64,000 nucleotides of DNA from Leuctra nigra (GCA_934045905.1 OW203771.1:17349701-17413700); one strand, 5' to 3'; positions 1 through 12,096 are shown, counted from the first letter of the stretch. Numbers and translations are program-made. Notes: a model not told the origin generated them from the letters alone.

Positions 1-35
1 TTCTGACAGTTCTCATCGAGGTCATTCAGAAATAA
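1..35 (+). CDS. 3' end of an upstream odorant receptor gene (OR0), partial
   Basis: The first codons read L-T-V-L-I-E-V-I-Q-K-stop (codons from 3, TAA 33-35). They match the C-terminus of OR1 (A-V-I-M-E-V-I-K-K-stop at 7097-7126) codon for codon. The roughly 400 bases after both stops are also similar (36-440 versus 7127-7500), so the tail and 3' flank were duplicated together. The rest of the gene lies upstream of the window. This is the last part of TM7 of a 7tm_6 receptor. It is very short, so the call rests on the paralogous flank. Confidence 0.7.
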   Translation, partial: LTVLIEVIQK

Positions 36-483
36 ACTTGTACAAATTATAAATACAACGATTATTTCTGAAACAGTCAGAAAAAAAAGAAATTTATTTC
101 TACCATAATTTAAAAATTACACCGCTTTTAAGTTTTCTCTCGAAACCTAATGGCACACGAATTTGAATCTCAATAAAAGTTCAAATTAAATATTTAAACT
201 GTAAGTTGGTTTCAAAATGTCAAAATGATTTGACTCTCGATTTCCAACTTTCAACAAAGCTGGAAAAGAAAATGTTTATTGTGTGACATGTGGTGTTTCA
301 TTACATATTTATGTGAGCTACTGTATTTCTGAGTATACAGTAATTTTCATTTGCATTCAAGACATTCAATAAGACTGATATGGAGCTGTTCCACAAATTT
401 CGATAAATAAAACACGAATATTTCAACATTTGGGAACAAAAAACTCATAAAAGTGAAGAGGTATTTGGTGAGACGGTTAGAAA

Positions 484-571
484 ATGGAAACAACACCAAA
501 AATAATCGAGTCAAGCAAAGAGAAATGACAAATCTGTTTCAACAATACAGTCCAACTTGTCTCTATCTCAG
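484..571 (+). pseudogene. decayed copy of OR first exon
   Basis: This stretch resembles the real OR1 first exon (1147-1213) and its leader and ends in a good donor (GGTAAG). However, the ATG corresponding to the OR1 start is lost. The ATG at 484 hits an in-frame TGA after about 14 codons, and the later ATG reaches the donor in the wrong phase. Just past the donor the sequence becomes a repeat end containing the GGAGC..GCTCC hairpin (about 575-613). It is probably a relic of tandem duplication of OR genes. Confidence 0.55.
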
Positions 572-574
572 GTA

Positions 575-613
575 AGTACGACTTGGCTGGGTGGAGCAAC
601 CGCTCCACTAGAA
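575..613 (+). mobile_element. solo end of repeat family F1 (hairpin + CTAG)
   Basis: Reads GACTTGGCTGGGTGGAGC, then a near-palindrome ending in CACTAG. The same end occurs at 8630-8664, 23910-23946, 29040-29085, 38172-38215 and 44125-44168. Only the end is present here, directly after a dead exon-1 donor. Confidence 0.55.
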
Positions 614-900
614 ATAGCCTAGATATCTCTTAAACTTTTGAACCTATGTAATTATGAATAATTTGATAAATAATAAGTGTGGCCAACTCTTTAGTCTAGC
701 TTAGATGGCTTAGATTTTAACGACAGTATTTGTGGCCAAACTCGATGTCACAGCTAAACAATAGAGAAATTATAGATTTTACACGAGTCTGGAACAAATG
801 TTGTTTTTACAAACATTTGTTTATATTACTCAAGACGACAAAAAAATTAGCTATACTAATTTGTTCACTTTCATCATAATTTGAAAAGTTCAAAAGATAT

Positions 901-950
901 TGAGCGAGCGAAACGAGCGTTACTACATGACTCTTATATCACTTTCTCTG
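901..950 (+). mobile_element. 5' end fragment of Helitron-like family F2
   Basis: Begins ATTGAGCGAGCG and continues into the CTTTCTCTG segment shared with the starts of the F2 copies at 1307, 37207 and 38471. No 3' end follows before the OR1 first exon, so it is a truncated copy. Confidence 0.5.
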
Positions 951-1146
951 TTTTTCATAAAGTTTCCATTCTCTGAATAAGACAGAGTTTGGATGGCTTT
1001 GAGTTTTTCTTCATCACGCCATACTAAGAATGAATCGATCAAATTGACCTGAATATTTGAACCCTTGCCGACAATTGCGACAAAGGGATTTGTAAGAAGT
1101 GTTGGTTTATGAAGGCAGCTATGAAAAGGAGACCACAGCAAATAAA

Positions 1147-4100
1147 ATGGCGTCTGACGAAGAAACGAGACGAGTCTGTTTGCAAAATACAGTAGAGCTT
1201 CTCTACTTATTGGGTAAGTGGGGAAATGGCACTTAATCTATTAGATTTTGTTTTTTTGTCGGTATCGCCAGGTCACACGAACTGCTTAAAAGATAATTGA
1301 GAAATATTGAGCGAGCGTCTCCATTCATTACTTTTGGACACTTTCTGTTTCTTTTTTTGTATTTTTTTGTTTCTTTCCCGACGTTACAGGTCACATTGTT
1401 TTTCCGAACAAGCTAGAATTTTGCACTCCTACTAATATTATTCTAAATAAGTTTGCTATTGTTTTTGGGCGCTGCCCTCTGATTTGTTGAAACGTGAAAA
1501 TGCCATGGGCCTGTAACTCACACCGTTTGACCTACCGAAACGAAATTTTTCACTGATTTTGAGGTTGTTGTACTAGGATTATACATTTCAGTAAAGTCTA
1601 AAACATTTGTTGAAGTTATTACGTTCTTGTACATAGCATATTAAAATAATCGATTTCGTCATTATTTACAAATTGACTAAAATATTAGTTTTGTGAGAGA
1701 TAACATTTTAAAATGATACAAATCGATCTAGTCAATGTTTTCAGGCAGGATGCTGATGTATATGTTTTCTTGAGTTACGAAATTCAAGTGCGAGATGTGG
1801 CACGTATCTGTGCTCGCTCATCAACGCGTTACACCGAGCGTTCTCCTAGTAAATTAGGTTGGCGAGTCTCAGATCAGATAGAATGTTCACTTGATCAGTA
1901 TTGATCAGTTTTATATTTGCTTTTATATTGTGCATGTTTCAAACGTTTGAAATTAATAGAAAAAATGTTAGATATTGTTGAAGTTACATTAAAAGAAACA
2001 GAATGATTACAAGACATTTTATTGATACTTCGTGGGATTTTGGTTAGTTTATGTTGTTCGATCCACCATTTTTCTTGTGGACCGATGTTTCAATTGTAAT
2101 ATAGATTTCTGTGATACCGCGAAATTAGTGCCTATACGAATCATTTTTGTTTTCAGTGCTGTTACAGGTCTGTTCAAGTTTTAAAAAACTGTTTAAACTG
2201 TTTTAACTCAACTGTCTGTAACTTTTTTCTCATTAATAAAAAATGTCTGAAAATTGCCAACACACTATTTTCATATTTTTTCTATAATGTGTGAAAGTTT
2301 CAGCTCATTCTTTTAAAGTTCTGATGTAGTGACCTCTAAAAAGGGGACCATACTTTTGCGCCATCCTGTACAACGATTTCTTTCAGGTTTCTGGCCGAGC
2401 GACAGAGTAGAGCCACGCAAGTACATCGTCTTCATCCGTCACTGGTTCCCTACCGTCATCACGCTCCTGTTCATTTACTTTCCCGTAGTCATGGGAATCG
2501 GCGTCATTGTCAACGTATCCCTTGGCAACTACATGAAAGTGTGCCACGGTCTCGTCTACATTCTCTACTCAATCATGATACTTGTTCGTATATTCACCTT
2601 GTCGAGCAACCGAATACGAATCCGCGACATGATCGACACATTTGACAAGATGTGTTCTAAAACATACGCGTCAGAATACAACATTGAGGTATTGAGTAGA
2701 ACAAACAGAATAACTAACTTTCTGATGAAGGAAGTGCCACTTGCGTTTACGATCACTACGACCATACTCTCGATTCCACTGTGTATACAATCTATGATAA
2801 CAAGAGATTTGATGGTGTAAGTATCGAATAGGGTGCATTTCGAAACGTGTTAGTCAGTGGTCGAATTGGAAGTCAGTCCATGGGGGGATGGTGTTGGCAG
2901 GATTTCTGCCAAGGGGGGCAAGTGAAGGAACAAAACTTGCCACGCGTTGAGGGCGGTGTGGGGGGCGTACCCCCCACGTTGCCCTGCAGGGCATTTTTTG
3001 GTTTTTTGACACTCTGAAATCAATTTTGAGACGTTCTGAAGTACGTATTTTGATTTTTAACATTGTTTATTTTTCACAGTTTTCACTCCAATAAGGTGTG
3101 GGAAACATGCCTCAAAACCTTGCCCCGCAGGGTTTTTTTTGGTTTTTTGACACTTTGAAATCAATTTTTAGACGTTCTGAAGTGTATTTTGATTTTAATT
3201 TTTAGTATTTCTCACAATTTTCACTCCAATGCGGTGTGGGGGGCCATGCCCCGAATATATTAATTAATCTCTCAAGGGGGGATGGTGAAGTGGACAAATT
3301 AGCCATGGGGGGATGGAGCCATCAATATATTCCCCATGGGGGGATGCCATCCGCATCGACCCCCAATTCGACCACTGGTGTTAGTTTGTACTTACTTGGG
3401 GATATGTGTGCATAAAGAACGTCACGTTGCATGGGGTTAGGAGGGTTGTACCAATGCGTTAAACTGTGTGACAGGGGCGGAAGGAGTCATTGAGTCCTTT
3501 ATGCACCCTTGTTACTGGATTACAAAAAGTATGGTCTGAAAACTACTAAAACCAAAGATTATTATTATTCATTGGTGACTTTGTGTACGTTTCTCCAGAC
3601 CCTGGTATCCAATTGACGTCTCTACGCCACCAATACTCGATATTCTTCTAATGACACACGTGACCATGACAATATTATCCGAGTGTGTTGTGGTCGCATG
3701 TGAAATTCTCTTCGTTGTTTTGATTCTTCAACTTGCAGCGCATGTCAAAGTGCTAAGGTAAGAAGACACGACATTTTCTAAAACTGTCATCATAAGTATT
3801 ATGCCACATGAGCGTGAAGAGTTGTTGTGGACAGGTGATGAATATTGGTGATGGGATTTGCATCAGGAACACAAAAGGACGCAAAATAGGTGGTCCTACA
3901 TTGACTTAACAATATCTTGATCTGGGATGCGCTGCCATTGCCATCTAGGGTAAATGCACCAGGGGCCAGATTCACAAAAAGTATCATCTCCTAATACGTA
4001 CTATCTTTGGTATTATCTTTCATTTAACATGGTGATTTTGGTATTAAATCAAAGATAATACGTATGAGATAATACTTCTTTGTGAATCCAGCCCCAGTAG

Positions 4101-7100
4101 TTGGCAGTGTACCAGTAATTGACACTTTGTGACTTAATTAATATTTTTTATAATTATTAAAGAGTCAAAACTAATATTAAATAGTATCTATAGACAGACG
4201 AAGGTGCTAGCTTTAACTTTCCATAGTCATGTTCATCATTCAAATACTCTAGAAGGCAGTAGAAATTTTATTTCAAGTCTCTCTGGGATTTGTGTTATTT
4301 ACTTGCCTAGTCGTAACAAGAGGCTAGTTTGCAGTGACAAGTAAATTACTCAATTGAAACCTATGTTCTGTTTTAATATCTATACCAATTTCAAACCAAA
4401 GAGTGATGATTATTGTGCAGAAGGCATTGTAGTTTCAACGTAGAATGTCATTTTTGTGATATTTTCAATGATTTTGATATAATTTGGGACTGCCAATTAC
4501 TGGCCAATAAAAATTGGCCAGTAAATGTCAATTACTGGAACAATGGCATTTCTTTCAATAACTCTAATTTTTACTTTCCTTTGGTAATCATATCACAATT
4601 TGGAATTACTGTGAGTGTTCCAAGATGTATTTTTATTACTTAGTTAAGTTGTTAAGCTGCCAATACTGGTGCCTTTAACCTATGTAATTTTTTTTAAACA
4701 TTCTACTGGCGTCAGTTGAGCTTATCATGCATTTTGACTAACTGCAAATAATTACAAAAAAAGTTACATTATTAATTGCATGGTGGCGTCATTTGATACT
4801 GCCATGCACGAAGAGGTAATATAACCCTTCTTATCTATATGGTAATACAATTCGTATATTCAATACATTGTTTTTAGATATAACTTGGAGAATGTGCGAG
4901 AGATTGCTCTAAATATGTTGACGTCAACGGATCAAAGAAAAGAAAATCTTGCACCTCGTGTAAGAGATCATAAAATGGTAATGCGAAACCAGAGCATCAA
5001 TCTCAACGTTCCAGAGAATGAAACTATGTCAACTGAACAACTTCAATGTTCTATTGAACGTAATGAGGGCACAGCTGGTGCTACTAAGAAGTTGTCGAAG
5101 GAAGATCGGTCAAGGACAGATCGACTTCACACAGAAATGTACCGTGTCATCACAGAATGTGTTGATCTTCATGTTACAGTTCTAGGGTAAGAAGATTTCT
5201 TCTAACTTGTTAAATGCTTAACTAAACCTCTAATTCAATGATTTCGATTATATACATCCCACAGACTCATAAATTGATTGAAAATTCTAAGTCCTTTTTT
5301 ACACTTGATCATCCATACGTAGCACAATATAAACGCAGATTTCGAGCTTGTGGGGTTGGAGGGTTTGATTATAAGAACCAAACCAACCACCTCATTCATA
5401 ATAATTATTTCTCCATTCAACAAAATTGCAGGTAATTCAAGCACCAACTATATCGTTCACCGTCAATTAAATCCGTCTGTTTTCTTTTAGATTGTCCAAA
5501 GAGATCACTACAATTTTCGAGCACGTATTGGCTCTCCAAATAATTGTGGTCGTCTTACTGCCAATTGGCATCCTTATTGCCCATGTAAGTAGTGATGTTA
5601 ATTCTTATAACTAACTCTTAAGTCCTTGACACACTACGCAATTCAAGTCTTCAGATTGAAATTGCCCCATTCGGCATGTTATAAGTTGGTATTACACTAT
5701 AGAATTCAAGTTACTCAAGGCTTCAAGATTCCATTTGTCCCAATTCAAACCTTGTTTGTGTGGGCAAATTTTAAGGTTTGAGGTGAGGTTAGTTGTTCAC
5801 TCTATTTCGAAGATTTGCTTCAATTCTAGTGTCTCATCTCAAATCGTCCAATTTCAGTTGGGAAAATAGAACAGATTCTAAACCAATAATTATAAAGATT
5901 TTGATGTTTTTCTAGTATCACACTTGCCGAATTGGGAAATTTAAATCTGCAAATTTAAATTGCCCCACTTGAATTTTAAAGTGTACTTAATAAGGACTTT
6001 GCACTGAGCGTTTTCCTAGTTTAGAAGTATACTTTTAATAGAACTTTATTATGCAAATATAAACATAATACAGAGTTTGTAAACACAGTTTCAATATTTT
6101 TCTTCTTACAGACCAATCAACTAGGTTCTGTATTGACGGCTGCTTTTGCATTAGCTGTTTGTGTAACATATTTCCAGACTGGATGCCTGTGCTTTGTTGG
6201 AAATATGCTGACCACTCAAGTAAGTATCAAATGAAGGTACACTTGGCCAAAAGCGGTATTCTATTGAAACTGAATAACTGATCAAGATTTGATGACATCC
6301 GATGAAATCTGAGCTAATGTGGCTAAAGTATAGTCTGAGCTAATGTGGCATATACTCTATATTCAGCTCGGATTTCATTGATAATAACAAGGATTTATTG
6401 TCAACTTGACCAGCAACAAATCCGTTTCATTCAAATACCGTTTTTACTTGGCCAAGTGTACCTGCATGGTACCAACAGAAGTACTGCATACTAGCTTCTA
6501 AAAACTGCTGGAAAACTTAAATACTTTACACACGCGTTCGGCGTTATATTCGCAGAGTTTGCTGGTGCGTGACGCTGCGTTCGCTTGTGATTGGTTGAAC
6601 GCACCGGAACGCATCACACGTGCGTTACGCATCATCATGTCAAGGTCACAACAACCCACGCACGTCTACGCAGGAGTGTATCTGTCTCAGTGGGCCATTC
6701 CAATGACCATGGAAACTTACGAAAAAGTGAGTGTTATTTTTTCACAAATTAGTAATTATATTACATTTAAATGTTTGTGTTAATATAATTTAGAAAGTCA
6801 ATTTTAATTTCTTTTTTAAATGTGTAAAGTTCAAAAGATTGTGTATTTTCCCTAAATAACAATATTGTTACAAAAATTGAGTGTACAGTAATTTGCATCC
6901 GGTCAAGTTGAGGATCACGCAATCTACAAATTACAAGGTTTTAAGATATCAAAATTTAATTTAAAATATAAAGAAAATGTTTGTCTTTAAGAAGAACATT
7001 GTGACACAGTTTTTTAAATCTGCTCACAAATTATAATGCTTACATTTATAAATTTGGTTGTTATTTCAGGTTTGCACCGTGTCCTATCGCTTTTTGGCAG

Positions 7101-7126
7101 TTATCATGGAAGTCATTAAGAAATGA
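1147..7126 (+). CDS. odorant receptor OR1 (7tm_6), complete, 8 exons
   Basis: Exons: 1147-1213, 2387-2816, 3599-3757, 4878-5186, 5491-5584, 6112-6219, 6556-6726 and 7070-7126. All have GT-AG borders and compatible phases, totalling 1395 nt (464 aa). The short first exon (MASDEE...LLYLLG) splits a Gly codon that continues as F-W-P-S. Hydrophobic spans: TM1-3 in exon 2, TM4 in exon 3, TM5 in exon 5, TM6 in exon 6, TM7 across exons 7-8. Exon 7 carries the OR-type CDW block and exon 8 ends the C-terminal helix. Exon 4 adds a hydrophilic cytoplasmic loop of about 100 residues, longer than usual. Known for the family: a ligand-gated channel subunit with inverted topology that works with Orco in sensory neuron dendrites. 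The ligand cannot be inferred. The nearest relatives here are OR0 and OR2. Confidence 0.88.
1307..1849 (+). mobile_element. non-autonomous Helitron-like element F2, copy 1 (OR1 intron 1)
   Basis: Starts A|TTGAGCGAGCG and ends with a hairpin (AACGC/GCGTT arms) followed by TCTCCTAG|T, with no target-site duplication. The same termini bound the copies at 37207-38101 and 38471-39484. An A|T target, a 3' hairpin and a CTRR end are Helitron traits; the 5' TT in place of TC is atypical. There is no coding capacity. Confidence 0.6.
2855..3377. mobile_element. hAT-type MITE with 8-bp TSD (OR1 intron 2)
   Basis: Terminal inverted repeats CAGTGGTCGAATTGG and CCAATTCGACCACTG are flanked by a perfect 8-bp duplication GTGTTAGT (2847-2854 and 3378-3385). 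CAG..CTG termini with an 8-bp TSD are characteristic of hAT. Internally, a segment of about 130 bp (from the CCTGCAGGG box through the TTTGATTTT tract) is repeated twice. It is non-coding and GGGG-rich at both sides. Confidence 0.85.
3962..4095. mobile_element. small fold-back MITE (OR1 intron 3)
   Basis: Left arm GGGGCCAGATTCACAAA pairs with right arm TTTGTGAATCCAGCCCC, and the pairing extends inward through the GTATTATCT segments, giving a nearly complete 134-bp hairpin. Non-coding. Confidence 0.65.
5620..6024. repeat. degenerate inverted-repeat sequence plus F2 3' end (OR1 intron 5)
   Basis: AAGTCCTTGACACACTA near 5632 and a diverged inverse around 5970-5997 suggest an old fold-back element with internal AATTCAAG motifs. 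It is followed by GCACTGAGCGTTTTCCTAG (6002-6020), a solo F2-type 3' end. Confidence 0.4.
6235..6463. mobile_element. fold-back MITE, AGGTACACTTGGCC termini (OR1 intron 6)
   Basis: The left arm has AGGTACACTTGGCC and the right arm GGCCAAGTGTACCT. Sub-terminal GGTATT/AATACC blocks also pair. Relatives with the AATACCGTTTTA block lie at 56269-56480 and about 56895-56995. Non-coding. Confidence 0.65.
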
Positions 7127-7579
7127 ACTTTTAAAAGTTGTAAATACAACTTATTTCACCACAAGTGAAAAAAAAACATTTCAAGTCATTCCTACCATAA
7201 TTTGACATTTACAACGCGTTTGTAGATCTTCGACACCTAAACGAGCACGAATTTGAATCTCAATAATTGTACGAATTATTATATTTAATCAATGTTTATT
7301 TTCAAAAAGATCTGTTCCTAGATTTCCAAATGTTGACAACAAAGTGTGTATTGTGACATTTGGTGTTTCATTGCATTATTTACGAGAGTAAAGAATTCTT
7401 AGTATACAGTAATTTTCAGTTACAGCCGAGACATTCTATAAATAACACTGAATTGTAAATTGTAAAGGAGATACACCGAACGTTTCAATCGATAAATAAA
7501 AACACGAATATTTCAACATTTGAGATCATTATCTCATACAAATGAAGAGGAATTTGGTGAGACAGAAAATGGAGACTAC

Positions 7580-7649
7580 GGCAAATAATTTTGGGTCTAG
7601 AAAGAAAAAATACGAATCTGTTTGAACAACAGTGAAACCTGTCTCTTGG
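7580..7649 (+). pseudogene. decayed OR first exon downstream of OR1
   Basis: Aligns with the OR1 first exon and its leader (GAGACYACRGCAAATAA shared) and ends at a GT donor (7650), but the start ATG is replaced by TTTGGG and an in-frame TGA follows the Ser-Val codons. It lies at the same distance behind the OR1 3' flank as the relic at 484 does behind OR0, so it marks a further duplicated unit whose body is gone. Confidence 0.5.
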
Positions 7650-7699
7650 GTAGGTAAAAATAGTTCGTAAGTCCCCACAAAGGGTGGATGTAACAAACC

Positions 7700-8042
7700 A
7701 TAAGGGGAAAAGGAACAGTAATAACCGAATGGGACATTTAAGCATCATACGCGAAATTTGATGTATCACAGACGTATCTCAAACATATCAAAGTTCTATC
7801 ACACACATACCATACCATAGGTACAAATCACAAATTCCTACTATACGTATTATTTGTGTGAAAATAATAAATCGTGATGATAGGTGGTGTGTAGTAGGAC
7901 GTAACGTATTCCACATCTCCTTTATTCGGGACATGCAAGCAAACTAGTATGTATTATAGCTTATTGCAATGAATGTGTGGTGGTGGGCCATAGCTCGAAA
8001 TTAAAATATTTCCCAACAATGTGAGATTTTCCATCTTTAAGG
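7700..8042. other. intergenic, no gene seen
   Basis: No supported exon. From about 7975 it contains the GGGCCATAGCTCGAAATTAA segment that also occurs inside F1 elements (23750, 29205, 38345, 43970), so it is partly F1-derived. Confidence 0.4.
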
Positions 8043-8575
8043 TGCTGCAAGCGCGAGCGATTTTGCTGCTTTTTGTAGACACTTTTTGCGATACGATTGG
8101 AGACGAAATGGGTACACCAAATTATTTGAAATTTTAATCGTGATTAGATAAAAGACAAACTAAGGGTTATCCCTTGGAACATTTTTAATTTTTTGTTTCT
8201 TTAATTAGTAATAATTAGTGGATTTTTGGTGAAAAATTAGCTATTTTCGTGTCTCCCTGGGCGCCGTATAAAATAAAATTTTAAAAATGTGCCAAGGGAT
8301 AACCCTAAGTTTGTCTTTCATCTGATCATGATTAAGATTTGAGATCAATTAGTTTACGGGTTTGGTCTCCAATCGTATCGCAAATTTCATTGTTTTGCGC
8401 TGTTTTTTTAATAACCGGCGCCTAATAAACGATGCAATAAGCAAAACTGAAAAAGTGCTACTAACATACAATCAGACTGATCATGTGAACATTCTGTAAA
8501 AGTTACACTCACTTATGAAACAATTTTTCTCTCACAATTTTCTAAAACGGCCGAGCGCTTGCAGCTCTTCAGCCT
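8043..8575. mobile_element. fold-back element family F3, copy 1
   Basis: Starts GCTGCAAGCGCGAGCGATTTT and ends AAAACGGCCGAGCGCTTGCAGC. Internally, GATACGATTGGAGAC and GTCTCCAATCGTATCGC pair, as do ACTAAGGGTTATCCCTTGG and CCAAGGGATAACCCTAAG, so most of it folds back. A second copy is at 21861-22388. An F1-type end (GGAGCGACCGCTCC) follows at 8630-8664. Confidence 0.7.
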
Positions 8576-8669
8576 TCTCCGTTTAAGCTAGGTATTTTAA
8601 CGGCATGTGTGAGTGTGCGTATTGTACGACTTGGCGGAGTGGAGCGACCGCTCCACTATATTATATGTG

Positions 8670-9477
8670 TGAGGTGAAACTATATATTTAAATTGACTAA
8701 ACTGTTCTTGAACACTTTTAGAAATGTTAGTAAATTCTTTTGTTTCTCTTTGTTTACTAAAAAAAAAATTATGTATTCATACAATATAGGAATATATTTT
8801 TAAATATCTTGTTTTATAAATAGAAAATATCGCGAGTTTCGTTCGATTTTGGTAAACCTGAATATTATAGATGTCAATTTCAAAACCTCAATTCACAGTT
8901 AAACACTCTTTTAAAATGTATTCTGTTTTAATTCAAGCCAATTTTTGTGCTTTAGTTGTATTGTAATTATTATGTGTTATACGCTTGTGTTATATTGCAT
9001 ATCACACTATAGTGAATTACATTTTGTTTGTGAATAAAATGGTATAGCTCTTGATTGTACAAGAAGATAGGCCACAGTAGATGACCCAAAAAGAACCCCG
9101 TCCGTGTACGAGTTTCAAATAAGTGATAGCCACACATAAACAAGAATATTTGTCATAATCTTGACAGAAACCAATGTTAAACGAAATGATATTGAAATAA
9201 CATTTGAAACTGGAAACTTACCTGCACAGCTGAAGCACGAAAACGTCATTTTAACGCGACGTAACTCACGACTTTTAACTGCGTTAAGAGCGACTTTATG
9301 ACAGCTGTAAGTTCACGATGTCATGAGTGTGTGTGACTAATGCCTCACTTATCGAACTAGTACTCATTTACCAAAACCTTGTGCCCAAAGTCGGCGATAA
9401 ACAACCTAATCACTAATCAGGTGACCGTCGTGATAGGAACCAACGTATCGAAGGAATTTCTCTGTAGATATTACTAT
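8670..9477. other. intergenic, no gene seen
   Basis: AT-rich sequence with no exon, repeat array or clear terminal repeat that I could support. Confidence 0.4.
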
Positions 9478-9858
9478 GGGGAATAGGTGAATGTTGAGAT
9501 TATATTTTGTTTATATACTGAATAACCTCAAAGAGCAATGTGAAATTTTATTTTATTTTTTTTAATTATATTTAATTTATTAGTTTTTGACATTTCACTC
9601 CTCTGCAAAAAACAAGCTGTACGTTACACGCCGTGTTCTCTGCGTTACGGGATGCATAGAACTGGCTCTGGCTAACATTATCTATACGGCCCGACTCGGC
9701 GTGTGACGTCAAATTGTGTTTCATGGACAGCTACAATCTACCAAACTTTGTAAATTCGTTCCTCGAAAACTATCATCACACAACAAAAATAATACCACAT
9801 CTGTCTTCAACAACATCTCAACTTTCATAAAATATTTATTATTCTAAAATCTAAACTT
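9478..9858 (+). repeat. dispersed repeat, inverted partner at 50772-51163
   Basis: From the GGGGAATAGGTGAATGTTGAG block to the AATATTTATTATTCTAAAA block, this segment is the reverse complement of 50772-51163 with modest divergence. It contains a central ACACGCCGTGTTC / GCGTGTGACGTC pairing. It does not code. Confidence 0.65.
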
Positions 9859-9917
9859 CACTTCACTTCCCTATTAACTTTGTTTGCTTTGTTGACCTCG
9901 TATAGCCGATTTCCCAT

Positions 9918-10214
9918 AAAGGCCGATGCACAATTGACGCAGACGGACGACGCGGACGGACGACGGAGACGGATACAATGTTAAAGTCGTCGTCAATCCG
10001 CGTCCGATTGTGAACGGTCAGAGTGAATATGTCATACCTAAAGGCCGATGCACAATTGACGCAGACGGACGACGCGGACGGACGACGGAGACGGATACGA
10101 TGTTTAGTTATGACATATTTACTCTGGCTGTTCACAATCGGACGCGGACGGACGACGACTTTAACATTGTATCCGTCCGCGTCGTCCGTCTGCGTCAATT
10201 GTGCACCGGCCTTT
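9918..10214. mobile_element. MITE with duplicated 5' half
   Basis: A complete fold-back unit at 10040-10214 has arms AAAGGCCGATGCACAATTG and CAATTGTGCACCGGCCTTT plus a paired GACGCAGACGGACGACGCG block. A second left half (9918-10039) stands in front of it, so there are two left ends and one right end. The short ORFs here are chance frames through the GAC-rich arms. Confidence 0.7.
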
Positions 10215-10215
10215 A

Positions 10216-10838
10216 CTCGGATAACGCTCAGTGTAACGCGTTGGTGAGAGAGACTTCGTACTGAATCCGATATGATATGTGTTTGAAAGTATCAGCTGCT
10301 CTACAGGCCTTGGAACTGAAGCATCAAGAAGGCAGGGATGAAAAATTAGTACACATTTTTTTTTAGAATAAAATGTCCTTAAAATGGCAATAACTTTTGA
10401 AAAAAAAAACGACAGATTAGTCTTCAAATTGGCAAAAATACTTAAAATGTTGGTCCCAATGACCATGCGAAGTTTTACGTTGATCGGTCAATCGGTTATA
10501 TAGTTTAAATTTCAAAAATCACAGGAAAGATGGTTTTAAATTTTAACCAATGAGAGGATTTGGCTGAAACTTTGTTAGGGCAATGTTGGTTGCTATGACT
10601 ATGCAAATTTTCAGCAAAATGATTGGAACAACCAATCGAAAGATAGTTTTTTTTAAATTTGAACTAATCACATGATCCCTTTCAAAAACGATCCCAGAGA
10701 CCGCATAGATTGCTTTAGTATGTATGCAAAATTTCAGATCGATTGGTTTTGCGGTTTAACCTGAAAGTGCAGGCCAAAGAAACATAGAAAGTGCCATAAG
10801 AGAACCATAGGGAAGCTCGCTACGATCGCTCAATTAAC
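10216..10838 (-). mobile_element. Helitron-like F2, reverse copy
   Basis: On the minus strand it starts A|TTGAGCGATCGTAGCGAGC (10838) and ends with the CGCGTTACACTGAGCGTTAT hairpin (about 10219). The internal CAATCGATCTGAAATTTTGC-type segment shared with other F2 copies is present. The 3' CTAG has decayed to CGAG. Confidence 0.55.
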
Positions 10839-11209
10839 CTACTTATTGTAAATAATATTTGTAAAATATTATAAAGTAGTTAAGTATGATAAGTATGATT
10901 TTACTTAAATTATGCTAAATGCAATTATTTAAAAAATCAGACATAAAAATCTAAACATATAAAATCTAAATCTATGACAATACATTCGTTTTAAAACTAC
11001 GGATCTTCAAAATTGAGTAAAATAAGTCGAAGTTAAAGGGACCATAAATTTTGACAGGATCATTGTAATTTTTATTTAAGCAAAATCTGTTTCCAATATA
11101 TTTTGTGTCAGGTGGTTGACAATACATTATCAAACCAATTAAACAAGGGCTATTATATTTATTAACCGGGTAGCCGGGCCGGATAAAATTTCATCATCTA
11201 CATCTTCTT

Positions 11210-11500
11210 CCTCTTCACTCTCTCTTCCCCCTCCATCTTCGTAATCAAATCATTCCAGATGTTGCTATCTTCCCACCACCGTTCCTCTTCAACCACCTGC
11301 CATTCTTCCCCTCTTGCACTCACATCTTCTTCAATCAAACTCTTTCATTGTGCTCTTGGTCTTCCAACACTTCTCTTTCTTACAACATTCATTGCTTCAA
11401 GCTCTCGTCTGGCTATCCTTCCAACATCCATTCTTTTCACGTTACCAAACCACTTCAATCTCTCCCTCCCCAACTTTAATCCCAATCGTTCTATAGGTAC
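11210..11500 (-). pseudogene. 3' remnant of a LINE reverse transcriptase ORF
   Basis: The minus-strand frame reads fragments such as W-F-G-N-V-K-R-M and S-V-G-R-P-R, the conserved C-terminal tail of insect LINE polyproteins (compare 42114-42571). There is no RT core, and the frame is short and broken. It is a dead fragment. Confidence 0.5.
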
Positions 11501-11859
11501 CTAAAAATAATATTAACTCATACAGATATACATAGCCAATTTCTTTGTCCACGATATCATGTTTCTGCTAACTTACATCGTTAGCTAACTGATAACTGAC
11601 ATTTCGTGGTTATGGTCATGGCTACGCTTTAACGTAACATAGTTGGCTATGGTTAGACATTCTATATAATCAGTAATTACCTAACTGCAGAGAAAAAATC
11701 ACCAACAGAGTCTTTGAGTTAGAGCTAGGTAAGTGCCTTCGTGTTTTTCTATAATGTCATTGTATCTACTTAATTTTAGTTTAATATTGCAACATTGTTT
11801 TTGTTTGTATCGATTTTTTTTTTAATTATTCATTTTTGCATTACTTACTCGCTGAGAAA

Positions 11860-12067
11860 ATAATTTAATTGTATTTTGTGTATTGCAACTGTAGTAAGGA
11901 TAGACGGATAGGAAAGACGGCTTATTTGCAGGAAACCTTCCCATCATTTGCCTATCGACTGAGATAAACCCCGAAAAACCTTCAGTCGTGAAAGACGTCC
12001 GCGGGAATCGAACGCGGGACCTCAGGTGTTCATATCTAGTGTTACTGGCTGAGACAACTTGCTCCAA
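11860..12067 (-). mobile_element. tRNA-derived SINE, minus orientation
   Basis: Read on minus, the head at 12067-12000 has an A-box-like CAGCCAGTAAC and a B box GCGTTCGATTCCC. The body (GACTGAAGGTTTTTCG, then CAGTCGATAGGCAAATGATG) matches the SINE body at 53310-53395 (GACTGAGGTTTTTTCG, CAGTCGACAGGCAAGTGCTG). Known for the class: Pol III-transcribed, mobilised by a LINE. Confidence 0.6.
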
Positions 12068-12096
12068 GTAAATATTTCCTATTCCTTTTTAATTTA

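Noticed and set aside
2329..2386. ATG-less extension of OR1 exon 2 upstream of 2387
   Set aside because: Open by chance; the polypyrimidine tract and AG at 2385-2386 mark the acceptor, and the first exon at 1147 supplies the start.
10010..10466. Short Arg-rich ORFs on both strands
   Set aside because: They lie in the GAC-rich arms of a MITE and the adjoining F2 copy.
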